The notes under the pieces: model-generated
What the model saw: the letters and a program-made list of their open reading frames with translations, nothing else
What the model was told of the DNA's origin: nothing
Databases searched by the model: none
In this document: one piece after another, positions 19,220 to 27,590 of the stretch
How positions within the stretch are numbered: position 1 is the first letter of the stretch
Layout of the letters: every line of letters starts with the position of its first letter
Assembly: GCA_051656605.1 (NCBI GenBank)
Contig: JBOGCF010000049.1
Location: forward strand, 62,001-126,000
Source of the DNA: UBA12018 sp051656605
GTDB lineage: Bacteria; Bacteroidota; Bacteroidia; Bacteroidales; CAMTPD01
Direction of reading: 5' to 3'
Length of the DNA: 64,000 bases
Translations under genes and position numbers: made by a program

Positions 19220-19267
19220 ACCTCTTAAATCAAAAGTCAAGCTATATGTCAGTTATGGCATCTAAAA

Positions 19268-20347
19268 TTAATCATAATAATCCGGATCGCCCAACATATA
19301 AAAATACAACCGATTGTTTAATGTGTTTAAACCTAGAAGTGTTTTATTGTGAATTGATATACTTCTTAAGTCAGTTTCCGTTTGATACGTGAAAAGCGGT
19401 TTGCCATCCCAATCGTAAACGTGTATTGTATTGCTTGTAAAAGCTAAGTCTTTACAGTTTTCAATGGTCTTATCTGAGTACAAAAGATAAATATACTGTT
19501 GCGTACAAGCGATATCAATATAGCCTACGGGCTGATTTTTATCATAGCTTATCGTTGTAACTCCGCTTGAATTTAACTTGAATAAAGGGAAGTGAAGGCA
19601 AATGCTTTTGATAGATTCTACTGTTCGGTTTGAATTGACTCTGTAAATATCGAGGAGTCCATGGTCCGCTACAACAAAGCGTTCTCCGTTTGGATTTATA
19701 TCGATCTTACTATTTACAAATAAAGCAGCCTTATGAATGGACGAAAGCTTTTGAGTTTGATCATTCTCTGGATAGGCAGAGCTATATGTGATAGTGTTTG
19801 TTTTTTTATCGTATATACAAAATCGCCCATCTTCATAAAGTCCCGTCGAAATATACACATCTTTATTAAGATCAATTAGTCTAAAAAAACGACCGATGGA
19901 ATCATTAAACTGTTTGATTTCTTTTGTTACAAAAGAATCTTTCACAATTGTACCTGTAAATAGTTTTCGTTTTGATCGATCAGCAAAGTATTTAGCATCT
20001 TTTCTATAAGACTCGACAGGGATATATTGTGCAACTTCTTCGGGGCCTTGTCCTTTATATACTCCATGTATAATCTGATTACTAGATTTATTCCACGCAG
20101 ATAACTTATATGGCAAACGGCCATGTTCAATGAAGTGCAAAGAATCGATAATTTGAACCTTGCAAACATCCACTAAATCAAAAGCATCCAAGTCTACCGA
20201 GTCTGTTGCGGCAAGCTTCGAAGAAGAGCTTAGTATATTAAAAGTTATATTATGCTGATTCGAATCATTGCAGCCTATCAAAGCAAAAATAAAAGTTGAT
20301 AGTATGAAGCAAGTAAAAGGTACTGTGTGTATTTGAATAGTATTCAT
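19268..20347 (-). CDS. 6-bladed beta-propeller lipoprotein (BF3164/TolB-like family)
   Basis: A 359-residue protein with a signal peptide ending in the lipobox FALIGC, so it is likely anchored in the envelope. The rest alternates short strands with aspartates and aromatics, as in NHL/TolB-like six-bladed propellers of the BF3164 type. The family motif appears as GQGPEEV near residue 98. No catalytic residues are recognisable. It is the second gene of a minus-strand pair (18 bp after the first), and two more members lie divergently across a 0.95 kb gap. Propellers of this type are common Bacteroidales surface or periplasmic proteins of unknown ligand. Confidence 0.75.
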   Translation of the reverse strand: MNTIQIHTVPFTCFILSTFIFALIGCNDSNQHNITFNILSSSSKLAATDSVDLDAFDLVDVCKVQIIDSLHFIEHGRLPYKLSAWNKSSNQIIHGVYKGQGPEEVAQYIPVESYRKDAKYFADRSKRKLFTGTIVKDSFVTKEIKQFNDSIGRFFRLIDLNKDVYISTGLYEDGRFCIYDKKTNTITYSSAYPENDQTQKLSSIHKAALFVNSKIDINPNGERFVVADHGLLDIYRVNSNRTVESIKSICLHFPLFKLNSSGVTTISYDKNQPVGYIDIACTQQYIYLLYSDKTIENCKDLAFTSNTIHVYDWDGKPLFTYQTETDLRSISIHNKTLLGLNTLNNRLYFYMLGDPDYYD

Positions 20348-20365
20348 GAGATCTTTATTTATGGA

Positions 20366-21460
20366 TTAATGTGATAACTCTTTCCAGAACTCGGCAGGTA
20401 AGTCGAATTCTACCAGCGTTTGCTCAGGCATGTATGCTATGGCAAGGAGTTTCTTTTTTGAATGAGAAATGTCAAAGCTCGAGATGTAGTTGTCGAGTTT
20501 GATCGAAGCAACAGCGTTCCCATCGTAATCAAAAATATGAATATTGTTGGCCATAGATGTTTCGATAAGAGACTCAGAATCTTCGCTAAGCAATCTATTG
20601 GAATAGAGAATATAAATATACAAATCATCCATTTTAAGGTCTAGTGTTCTGCCTTTGGCTTTGTCTTTGCTAAAAAGAAGATTGCCATTACGGATGTCGA
20701 AAGATGTTGTGTCGAAATAAAAACTACATCGTTCACGCATGATCTCATTCTCGAGCGTATAACAAGATAAATAAGGTAAGTTGAATGCGGCAAAACACAT
20801 AGAACCATTATTATTTGTTGCTAACTTTCCGAATAGCTTTCCCGAAACGCCAATTCCGCTATCCTTGCTATGTATATCTCCGATGGGAGATGCTCCAAAG
20901 AAATTACAAAGCTTGAGAGTACTGTCTCTCAGTGAAAAGAACCTACCATTTGCATCTCGACAGAGAGAAACATAATGTGTGTCGTTCAAACGAGATATAT
21001 AAACTTCGTGCCGATGCATTTCCTTTTTATCAGAAGCCTGCTTATGAACCTTTAATTGCTTTAATTCTTTGATTTGGATTCCATCAAGATGAGAGTCTAT
21101 TGCAAGGATCGAGAGTTGATCTTTATTTACATCGTTCAACGCGAATTCATTCTTATGGTGATGAGTTTTGAGCGGTTGAATAAATTCGCCGGGACCTTGG
21201 CCGATGCGACCATGAGAGGTCACGAAAGCGAAATTGTCTTCGATCGAAAAGACTCTGCAAATGGTGTCTCGATGAGATGTAACTAAAATGAGATCATCTA
21301 TAAGGTTGAGATCGTGTGCATAACTAAATAGCTCCGTTCCGTTGGGACTGCATTTTGCATGATACATTCTTTTTTCCGTCAGTACATCTTTGTTTTCGTT
21401 GCGCAGATTGCAACTGGTAAAAATGATAAATAAGAGCAGAATATATGGTGTTTGTTTCAT
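20366..21460 (-). CDS. 6-bladed beta-propeller lipoprotein (BF3164 family)
   Basis: A 364-residue lipoprotein; the signal peptide LLLFIIFTSC gives a lipobox Cys at about residue 17. The propeller motif is clear as GRIGQGPGEFIQP near residue 80, and the C-terminal blade holds HIFDYDGNAVASIKLDNY. It is the first gene of the minus-strand pair and has a good -7 box (21492-21499) about 32 bp upstream. Ligand and role are unknown. Confidence 0.78.
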   Translation of the reverse strand: MKQTPYILLLFIIFTSCNLRNENKDVLTEKRMYHAKCSPNGTELFSYAHDLNLIDDLILVTSHRDTICRVFSIEDNFAFVTSHGRIGQGPGEFIQPLKTHHHKNEFALNDVNKDQLSILAIDSHLDGIQIKELKQLKVHKQASDKKEMHRHEVYISRLNDTHYVSLCRDANGRFFSLRDSTLKLCNFFGASPIGDIHSKDSGIGVSGKLFGKLATNNNGSMCFAAFNLPYLSCYTLENEIMRERCSFYFDTTSFDIRNGNLLFSKDKAKGRTLDLKMDDLYIYILYSNRLLSEDSESLIETSMANNIHIFDYDGNAVASIKLDNYISSFDISHSKKKLLAIAYMPEQTLVEFDLPAEFWKELSH

Positions 21461-21491
21461 GGTATGGTCGATTTATTAATTGTTTTAGACT

Positions 21492-21499
21492 CAAATATA
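21492..21499 (-). promoter_or_regulatory. -7 promoter box of the beta-propeller pair
   Basis: On the minus strand TATATTTG matches TAnnTTTG; the -33 region 18-19 bp upstream is TTTC-like. The leader would be about 25 nt. Confidence 0.55.
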
Positions 21500-21881
21500 A
21501 AGGGTTTTAGAGAAGGTTGAAATAATAAGTATGAGTTTTTCGTAATTGTTTTTGGTCTTATTGTAAATTATTGATTTTAATCACTGTTTTGTGTTTTGAG
21601 CGAAGAGGAGAGGTGTTTGGGTGATTTGTGCCATCTTTTGTCTGGTTGATCTTTCAAAGTGATCAAAATAAATGTGACAGATTGTCGGGGAATGGTAGAT
21701 TAGGCTGACTCAAGAAGGGGACTTGTTATCGAGAACTTTTTAGCAGTGCTTCATTTTGTTATTGGTTTCTTGAGGCAGCTTTCTTTTTGCAGCGGCCAAC
21801 TCGCGCTGCTTGGCTTGTATGCCCATGCGACTAGGGGATGACTCGGAGGATGAACGGAAATGGTGTTGAGGCGGAGTTATA

Positions 21882-22123
21882 TGCGTGAAAACTGTTTTTA
21901 CTTACCGTGAATACTATTTTTATTCATAGTGAAGAGTTTCTGAACTCACCGTGAAGAGTAAATACACTCACTGCGAAGAGTGAAAACGTTTTCCACGAAG
22001 ACTTTTTTTGCCTTCATTGAAAAGGTAGTTTACTTCTTGTAAGAACTAAATAACGTTTTCGGGCAAACCAAACGACCTTTTTGCACGAACAAAGCATACT
22101 TTTTGCCCCTATTTTGCATGTTT
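21882..22123. repeat. Degenerate tandem array, exact 22-bp period
   Basis: Eight consecutive 22-bp blocks from 21882 to 22057 share the core GTGAAGAGT at a fixed phase. GTGAA or a variant starts at 21885, 21907, 21929, 21951, 21973, 21995, 22017 and 22039. The best copies read GTGAAGAGT (21929 and 21951) and GCGAAGAGT (21973), and most blocks end in ACTT, ACTC or a similar sequence. Three weaker blocks continue to 22123. There are no unique spacers, so it is not a CRISPR. Because 22 is not a multiple of 3, it is unlikely to be coding. Confidence 0.75.
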
Positions 22124-22409
22124 TCGGTAAAAAGACCTGATTTGTCAGGTTCAAGCACGATCACCTCGGCTCGAAAACTCCATTTTTTGAAACCCAAAAT
22201 ACGGGCAACTTTGCCAATCTACAGCGCAATTTGTCTGTTTTTAGCCCATTTGGAGCGAATGTAAGTTCTTTCGTCTTTTCCTCAAAAACCGGCTTATTGT
22301 ATATTGCAGTGAGACTGTCTTTTTTTTAAAGTAAAATAAAATTCTTGTAAGGTTCGATAATTTCGTAAATATGTTTTATATTGTGTTTTAGTTAGAAAAT
22401 ACTTAGATC

Positions 22410-23558
22410 ATGATTAAACACACGTATCTTCAGATACTACTACTTAGTATCATTACAATAGCTTGTAAATCGGGTAACGATAGAGAAGCTGCACCCAATA
22501 CATTACAACGTATCGATATGACCACTGCTACCGAAGTCGATCTGGATCAGTTTGTCGAGGAAGTTACTTGTTTTCCATTGCAAAAAGTACGGGATGGCGC
22601 TCGAGGAAACTGGAAGCTGGTCGCCTATAAGGATTACTTCTATTTGTGGTATTTTGACAAGTTTCAGATTCAGGTGTTTGATAATAAGGGTGCGCATGTA
22701 CGATCTATTGATGAAAGTTATAAGGGGAAAGGAAAGATTCAAAGTCCCAGCGATATCTTTATCGATGCAGCGAAAGAAGAGTTGAATATTGTGGACGGAG
22801 GTGTTTTCTTAAGACGATATACCTTGCTGGGTGACTACATAGAAACAACGAAATTAGAAGCTCCGGTATCGAAGGTTGCATACACAAACGATGGTGCGAT
22901 TGTGGCATATACTGATTTGATCGATCGCACAAACGAATACTTGTTTCATAGTTATATCAATGGTATGGCAACGCTGAATAAATCTTCGGTCGAGAAAGGA
23001 CTGATGAAGAGATGTAACGCATCCTATGTGGGAGCTTCTTTTACGACAGATCTGCACACACAAGACGTGTATGCACTGATCGATAAGAAAGGTGTGATTT
23101 ATAAATACGCAGCAGGCGAAATGCATCCGTATCTCGAGTTAGACTTTCATGGCGATCTTTTTACCGAAACGTATTATCCCGAAAAAGGGTTTACGGATAA
23201 AGAAATGTCAGAAATACTCAATTCGGGCAAATACATTCATAGTTTAAATAGTTTTCATTGCGTAGATGCAAATCTTATTTTCAAGTCGAGAGATAAAGAG
23301 TCTGATTATTACCGGATCAATCTTTCGGACAATAGCTGTTGTAAAAGCAGTACATTGTTTGAAGGATATGCTCCAAGCCAATATATCCCTTTGTCGGGAA
23401 GCGACGGAACCTATGTGTATATTGAAGACACAAAGTCGGCTCTTGCAGCTCATTACAAAGGAAAGAAAAGCAAGCATAGTTCTATCAATGAATTTTTGTC
23501 TTCAGATTCGGATGAAGAAGTGGTGATACTACGATTGAAGTTAAACTTTAAATCTTGA
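22410..23558 (+). CDS. 6-bladed beta-propeller lipoprotein (DUF5128/BF3164-like)
   Basis: A 382-residue lipoprotein; the lipobox is IITIAC with Cys at about residue 19. Blade-like repeats follow (EEVTCFPLQK, FYLWYFDKFQIQVFDNKGAHV, SPSDIFIDAAKEELNIVDGG). The GxGPxE family motif is degenerate here (GKGKIQSPSD). First gene of the plus-strand pair; the next gene starts 5 bp after its stop. Function unknown. Confidence 0.75.
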   Translation: MIKHTYLQILLLSIITIACKSGNDREAAPNTLQRIDMTTATEVDLDQFVEEVTCFPLQKVRDGARGNWKLVAYKDYFYLWYFDKFQIQVFDNKGAHVRSIDESYKGKGKIQSPSDIFIDAAKEELNIVDGGVFLRRYTLLGDYIETTKLEAPVSKVAYTNDGAIVAYTDLIDRTNEYLFHSYINGMATLNKSSVEKGLMKRCNASYVGASFTTDLHTQDVYALIDKKGVIYKYAAGEMHPYLELDFHGDLFTETYYPEKGFTDKEMSEILNSGKYIHSLNSFHCVDANLIFKSRDKESDYYRINLSDNSCCKSSTLFEGYAPSQYIPLSGSDGTYVYIEDTKSALAAHYKGKKSKHSSINEFLSSDSDEEVVILRLKLNFKS

Positions 23559-23563
23559 TACGA

Positions 23564-24688
23564 ATGAAATACCTGTATGCAACAGTGTTTGCTCTATTGT
23601 TGGCTTTTGGATGCGTATCAGACCAAGGGCACGTTTTGTTTAAGAATAGTACAAGCATCGGTGATAATGCAGAGTCGTTACCCTTGTCCCAACTACTATC
23701 CGGTCGCGTTCGGTTGATTCCGCTTGAGACGAACGACAGCATATTGATAGGGCGTATCAATAAAATAAAGAAGTTTGAAGGACACTACTTTGTACTGGCC
23801 GACGAGAAGCAGGTGTTTCGTTTCGATGAAACGGGTAAATATCTAGGATCGTTAAACAAACGAGGCGAAGGGCCCGAAGAATACACTTCGATTGTCGATT
23901 TCGACGTGTATCAGACAAACGGAGTTCCCGAGGTTTGGATTGCCGACTATGCGAAGATCAAGCGTTATGATGCCGTCGACTTTTCCTTTAAAAGTGAGGT
24001 TTCATTTCCGTTTTTTGTAAATAAGTTTCGTCGCGTCGGTGAAGATGCATTGCTTTTGATGAGCGGAGAAGGGGAGAATTCGTTGTTTATAACCGACTTG
24101 TCGGGAGCGGTACAGCATGCGTTTTTACCAAAAGAGTTTCCTTTTTTGATGTTCAGACCGGTACAATTTAAACAATACCGTGATTCGTTGTTCTTGTTTC
24201 AACTAGGAGTAAGCAATGATTTTGTTTGTTATAATAGTGATGGCTGTAACTTTGACTACGGAAGTTTTTTTACTGCAAATAATGGGTTGCTGACTAAAGA
24301 TGTATTGAAAGAGATGTATGAGCAAGATGGTATCGATTATCTGGGGAAACTGAATCAAACCAATTGTATCAAGTCGTTTGCCCCGTTTGGAAGTGCAATG
24401 TGTTTTAACTTACTCGATAAAGAGACGATATACTTTAGTAAAGTGGAAGATAGCAGTGCGACTTTATCCGTTAAATTAAAACCTGCGAGGAATGTCTTGA
24501 ATGATCTTTTTGATTTGCCGGATTTGTCGTTTTTGTTATCCTTGGGCTTTGCCGAAAGTGATGACAGTTTGCTGTTCTTTGCTGATCCCTCGTCCTTTTG
24601 CGACGGAGCTACTACGGTGACACTGCACGACGGTACAGCAATCGAAGTATTGGAAGATGACAATCCGCTGCTTATCGAGTTCTTTTGA
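23564..24688 (+). CDS. 6-bladed beta-propeller lipoprotein (DUF5128)
   Basis: A 374-residue lipoprotein starting MKYLYATVFALLLAFGC; the ATG at 23564 is chosen over an in-frame TTG at 23555 that overlaps the previous gene. The first blades show RLIPLETNDSILIGRI, YFVLADEKQVFRFDETGKYL and the family motif RGEGPEEYTSI. Those hallmarks fit 6-bladed propellers of the DUF5128 group. It is the second gene of the pair, followed by a strong terminator. Role unknown; an envelope sensor or binding protein is possible. Confidence 0.8.
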   Translation: MKYLYATVFALLLAFGCVSDQGHVLFKNSTSIGDNAESLPLSQLLSGRVRLIPLETNDSILIGRINKIKKFEGHYFVLADEKQVFRFDETGKYLGSLNKRGEGPEEYTSIVDFDVYQTNGVPEVWIADYAKIKRYDAVDFSFKSEVSFPFFVNKFRRVGEDALLLMSGEGENSLFITDLSGAVQHAFLPKEFPFLMFRPVQFKQYRDSLFLFQLGVSNDFVCYNSDGCNFDYGSFFTANNGLLTKDVLKEMYEQDGIDYLGKLNQTNCIKSFAPFGSAMCFNLLDKETIYFSKVEDSSATLSVKLKPARNVLNDLFDLPDLSFLLSLGFAESDDSLLFFADPSSFCDGATTVTLHDGTAIEVLEDDNPLLIEFF

Positions 24689-24714
24689 ATAGACTCGTGC
24701 TGTAAAGTATAACA

Positions 24715-24765
24715 AAGCAGCCGCAATCTTGCTTCTTTGAGGAAGTAGATTGGGCTGCTTGCATT
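24715..24765. terminator. Bidirectional terminator
   Basis: The stem AAGCAGCCGCAATCT pairs with AGATTGGGCTGCTT (one mismatch). It lies between converging genes. Confidence 0.75.
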
Positions 24766-24803
24766 TAATCTAATATGATGAGAATGAGGTTTGCTTGTTG
24801 AGT

Positions 24804-26102
24804 TTATAGTCCAAACAGGCGAGGCAACAGCATGGTAATGCCGGGGATAAATGTAATCAATAAGAGTACTACGATCATGGCGCCAAACATGGGTAGTAAT
24901 GGCTTGATTACTTTTTCGATTTTCACGCCTGCTACGCTACAGCCGATGAAGAGGACTGATCCTACCGGTGGGGTACATAAACCAACGCATAGGTTGAGTA
25001 CCATCATGATGCCGAAGTGTACCGGATCCATGCCTAATTGCTGTGTGGCAATAGGAAGGAAGATCGGTGTGAAGATCAATACGGCCGGTGTCATGTCCAT
25101 AAATACGCCTACCACCAAAAGTATGGCATTGATAAGAAGTAAGATGATGATCGGATTCTCACTTACACCCAGTAGTAGGTTACTTACGGTTTGAGGAATA
25201 TCTTCATACGACATGATCCATGAAAGACCGGTACATGTGGCAACGAGCAATAATACTATTGCGGTTGTTTTTACCGAGGTGATCAAGATGCCGGGAATGT
25301 CTTTCCAAGTAATTTCTTTATAGATAAATGAAAGTACAAGTGCGTATACTACCGCTACGGCCGAGGCTTCGGTGGCGGTGAATAGTCCTGCCAAGATTCC
25401 GCCGATTACAATAACCAGCAACATCAAACTAGGTACGGCTCTGAAAAACTTACGCACCGCATCGGCAAATGCTACTTTCTCTCCTACGGGATAGTTATGC
25501 TTGTGGGCAATAAATGCCGCAACGATCATAATGGCAAGTCCTGTCAATATCCCCGGTAGATACCCTGCAATAAACAGGGCCGAGATGGATACGCCTCCGC
25601 TGGCAAGCGAGTATACAATGAGCACGTTGCTTGGTGGAATGGTGAGTCCGGTTGTAGCGGAAGATATATTTACCGCTGCCGAGAAGTTGGGATCGTAACC
25701 TGCTTTTTTCATCTCGGGCGTCATGATGCTTCCGATGGCTGAGGCCGATGCGGCTGCCGAACCGGAGATGGCACCGAAAAGCATGTTGGCCATTACGTTT
25801 ACCAAGGCGAGTCCGCCCGGCAATCTGCCTACCATTACTTTGGCAAGATCGATCAAGCGAAGGGCGATACCGCCGCTGTTCATAATGTTGCCCGCAAGCA
25901 CGAAAAACGGAATGGCCAGCAACGCAAAGCTGTCGAGGCCCGAAGCCATGCGAAGTGCAAAGGTCGTGAATGCCGGGATGGCATCTATGTTGAGAAGCAT
26001 GGTGAGTGTGCCGGCTATACCGATGCTGAAAGCAATGGGCACACCAAGTATCAGCAGGATAAAGAAGCTGACGATTAATACAATTACTCCTAGTATTTCC
26101 AT
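24804..26102 (-). CDS. dctM: TRAP transporter large permease (DctM)
   Basis: A 432-residue membrane protein with about 12 helices. Typical DctM motifs include AIPFFVLAGNIMNSGGIALRL, PGGLALVNVMANMLFGAISGS and LCVGLCTPPVGSVLFIGC. It catalyses sodium-driven import together with the small permease and binding protein encoded upstream. It is the last gene of the uxaC-dctP-dctQ-dctM operon, so its substrate is probably a uronate. Confidence 0.93.
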   Translation of the reverse strand: MEILGVIVLIVSFFILLILGVPIAFSIGIAGTLTMLLNIDAIPAFTTFALRMASGLDSFALLAIPFFVLAGNIMNSGGIALRLIDLAKVMVGRLPGGLALVNVMANMLFGAISGSAAASASAIGSIMTPEMKKAGYDPNFSAAVNISSATTGLTIPPSNVLIVYSLASGGVSISALFIAGYLPGILTGLAIMIVAAFIAHKHNYPVGEKVAFADAVRKFFRAVPSLMLLVIVIGGILAGLFTATEASAVAVVYALVLSFIYKEITWKDIPGILITSVKTTAIVLLLVATCTGLSWIMSYEDIPQTVSNLLLGVSENPIIILLLINAILLVVGVFMDMTPAVLIFTPIFLPIATQQLGMDPVHFGIMMVLNLCVGLCTPPVGSVLFIGCSVAGVKIEKVIKPLLPMFGAMIVVLLLITFIPGITMLLPRLFGL

Positions 26103-26121
26103 GGGTTGTAGTTGGGTTGTG

Positions 26122-26592
26122 TTAGTTTGACTTCAGGTAATTGATTGCATTGTCGATGGTGTAATAGCTAATGAGTACACCACTTAGCGGAAGTACCATA
26201 TATACATAGCCCAGATTGATCTGTAGCGATGCGGAGGTTACACTCAGCAAAAAGCGTGAATACACGAGCGACGATCCACCGATAACAAGTACGGTTGTTG
26301 CAAAGACAAGCGTGCAGCAGTAGATCACCATTTGTAGAATGGTCTTGTTGCGCCCTTCGCATTTTTGTAGCCAAATATCGATGGCAAGGTGTTCTTGCTT
26401 TCCTGCTACATAGGCAGCACCGAGCAAGCCCGTCCAGATAAGCAGAAAACAAGCTAATTCATCGGTAAACGAGCTGGGCGACTTAAGTACATAGCGACTC
26501 AGTACTTGCCAAACTACATCAATAACCAATAGTGATAATATGAGACACAAAACAACCTCGAGTGCTTTGTCTATTCTTTTTCGTATGTTCAT
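26122..26592 (-). CDS. dctQ: TRAP transporter small permease (DctQ)
   Basis: A 156-residue membrane protein with four helices and the DctQ core SSFTDELACFLLIWTGLLGAAYVAGKQEHLAID split over helices 2 and 3. It lies 17 bp after dctP and 19 bp before dctM. It forms the membrane complex with DctM. Confidence 0.92.
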   Translation of the reverse strand: MNIRKRIDKALEVVLCLILSLLVIDVVWQVLSRYVLKSPSSFTDELACFLLIWTGLLGAAYVAGKQEHLAIDIWLQKCEGRNKTILQMVIYCCTLVFATTVLVIGGSSLVYSRFLLSVTSASLQINLGYVYMVLPLSGVLISYYTIDNAINYLKSN

Positions 26593-26609
26593 GGTATTGT
26601 GGTCTTAAA

Positions 26610-27590
26610 TTATTGTCCTAAAGCTTGAATGGCAGTGATAATTCCGTTTAGCTTTTCGTTTTGTTTGTATCGGTCGATAAGCGGACGCGCCATTTCGATA
26701 AAGGGTGTTTTATCGGGATAATTGATCTGCATCCCTTTTTCTTTGGCTTCTTCGAGCGATTCTTGCTCTTGCGCTGCCCAGAGTTTTCGTTGATACAGCA
26801 CCGATTCTTTCATCGCTTTGCTCATCCACTCTTTCTCTTGATTCGAAAGACTGTTCCATGCCGTTGTGCCGATAATAAGTAGGTCGGGAAGCATGGTGTG
26901 CTCGTTGATCGAGTAGTATTTGCAAACCTCGTGGTGGAAGGCCGTAGATATAGAAGGTGCATTGTTTTCGGCACCATCTACTACGCCACTTTGCAAAGCT
27001 GTATAGAGTTCGCCCCAATCTACCGGTGTGGCAGAGCCGCCGAAGATGCGCATCATCTCTACCGATACAGGCGTTTTCATTACGCGTATCTTTAAGCCTT
27101 TGAGGTCGGCCGGAGTGTTGATCGGTTTGTTTACGGTATAAAAGCTGCGTGCCCCCGAGTCGTAATATCCAAGGCCTACGAAGCGGTATGGTTCGGTAGC
27201 TTTGAGTAACGAAGCACCGATTTCACCATCAAGTACCTTAAAGTAATGTTCGCGCGAAGTAAAAAGGTAAGGCAAACCAAACACCTTGTATTCGTCGACA
27301 AAGTTCTCGAGCGCGCCCGACGATACTTTGGTGATGTCGAGACTGCCTATTTGCAGTAGTTCGATGCATTGCGTCTCGGAGCCGAGTTGTCCGCCCGGAT
27401 AAATCTGAAGAGACAGACGTCCGCCCGACAACGTTTCGAGGCGCTCGTTCATGTATACCATGCCTTGGTGCACGGAATGTGTTTCGGGCAATCCGTGGGC
27501 AAGTTTTAGGGTTTTGTGTTTTTCCTGGCTTGTGTTGCATGCCGAAAGGCAAAGAACAGAAAAAGCCAGCGTGATGATATTTCTGATCAT
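26610..27590 (-). CDS. dctP: TRAP transporter substrate-binding protein (DctP), lipoprotein
   Basis: A 326-residue binding protein. The leader FSVLCLSACNTSQ is a lipobox, so the protein is likely lipid-anchored rather than free in the periplasm. DctP-family landmarks are GHGLPETH-like LAHGLPETHSVHQG, GGQLGSETQCIELLQIG, GLKIRVMKTPVSVEMM and VDGAENN near residue 208. The ATG overlaps the uxaC stop as ATGA (27587-27590), giving translational coupling. The conserved Arg of KIRVMKTP normally binds the carboxylate of the ligand, consistent with glucuronate or galacturonate, though the exact ligand is inference from the operon. Confidence 0.92.
   Translation of the reverse strand: MIRNIITLAFSVLCLSACNTSQEKHKTLKLAHGLPETHSVHQGMVYMNERLETLSGGRLSLQIYPGGQLGSETQCIELLQIGSLDITKVSSGALENFVDEYKVFGLPYLFTSREHYFKVLDGEIGASLLKATEPYRFVGLGYYDSGARSFYTVNKPINTPADLKGLKIRVMKTPVSVEMMRIFGGSATPVDWGELYTALQSGVVDGAENNAPSISTAFHHEVCKYYSINEHTMLPDLLIIGTTAWNSLSNQEKEWMSKAMKESVLYQRKLWAAQEQESLEEAKEKGMQINYPDKTPFIEMARPLIDRYKQNEKLNGIITAIQALGQ

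Larger units (their letters stand above)
21461..22409. other. Long intergenic region between divergent lipoprotein pairs
   Basis: No coding frame is convincing in these 949 bases. The left end holds a minus-strand promoter, and bases 21882-22123 are a tandem array with 22-bp period. The remainder (21500-21880 and 22124-22330) is of mixed composition with no tRNA, IS end or riboswitch that I can recognise. The last 90 bases are AT-rich and probably hold the promoter of the plus-strand pair; the best candidate is an imperfect box TAATTTCG at 22358-22365. Confidence 0.7.

Noticed and set aside
21882..22123. CRISPR array
   Set aside because: The units are contiguous 22-bp blocks without unique spacers, they are highly degenerate, and no cas gene is present.
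21500..22400. Insertion-sequence remnant in the long gap
   Set aside because: No terminal inverted repeats, target duplication or transposase fragment was recognised on either strand.
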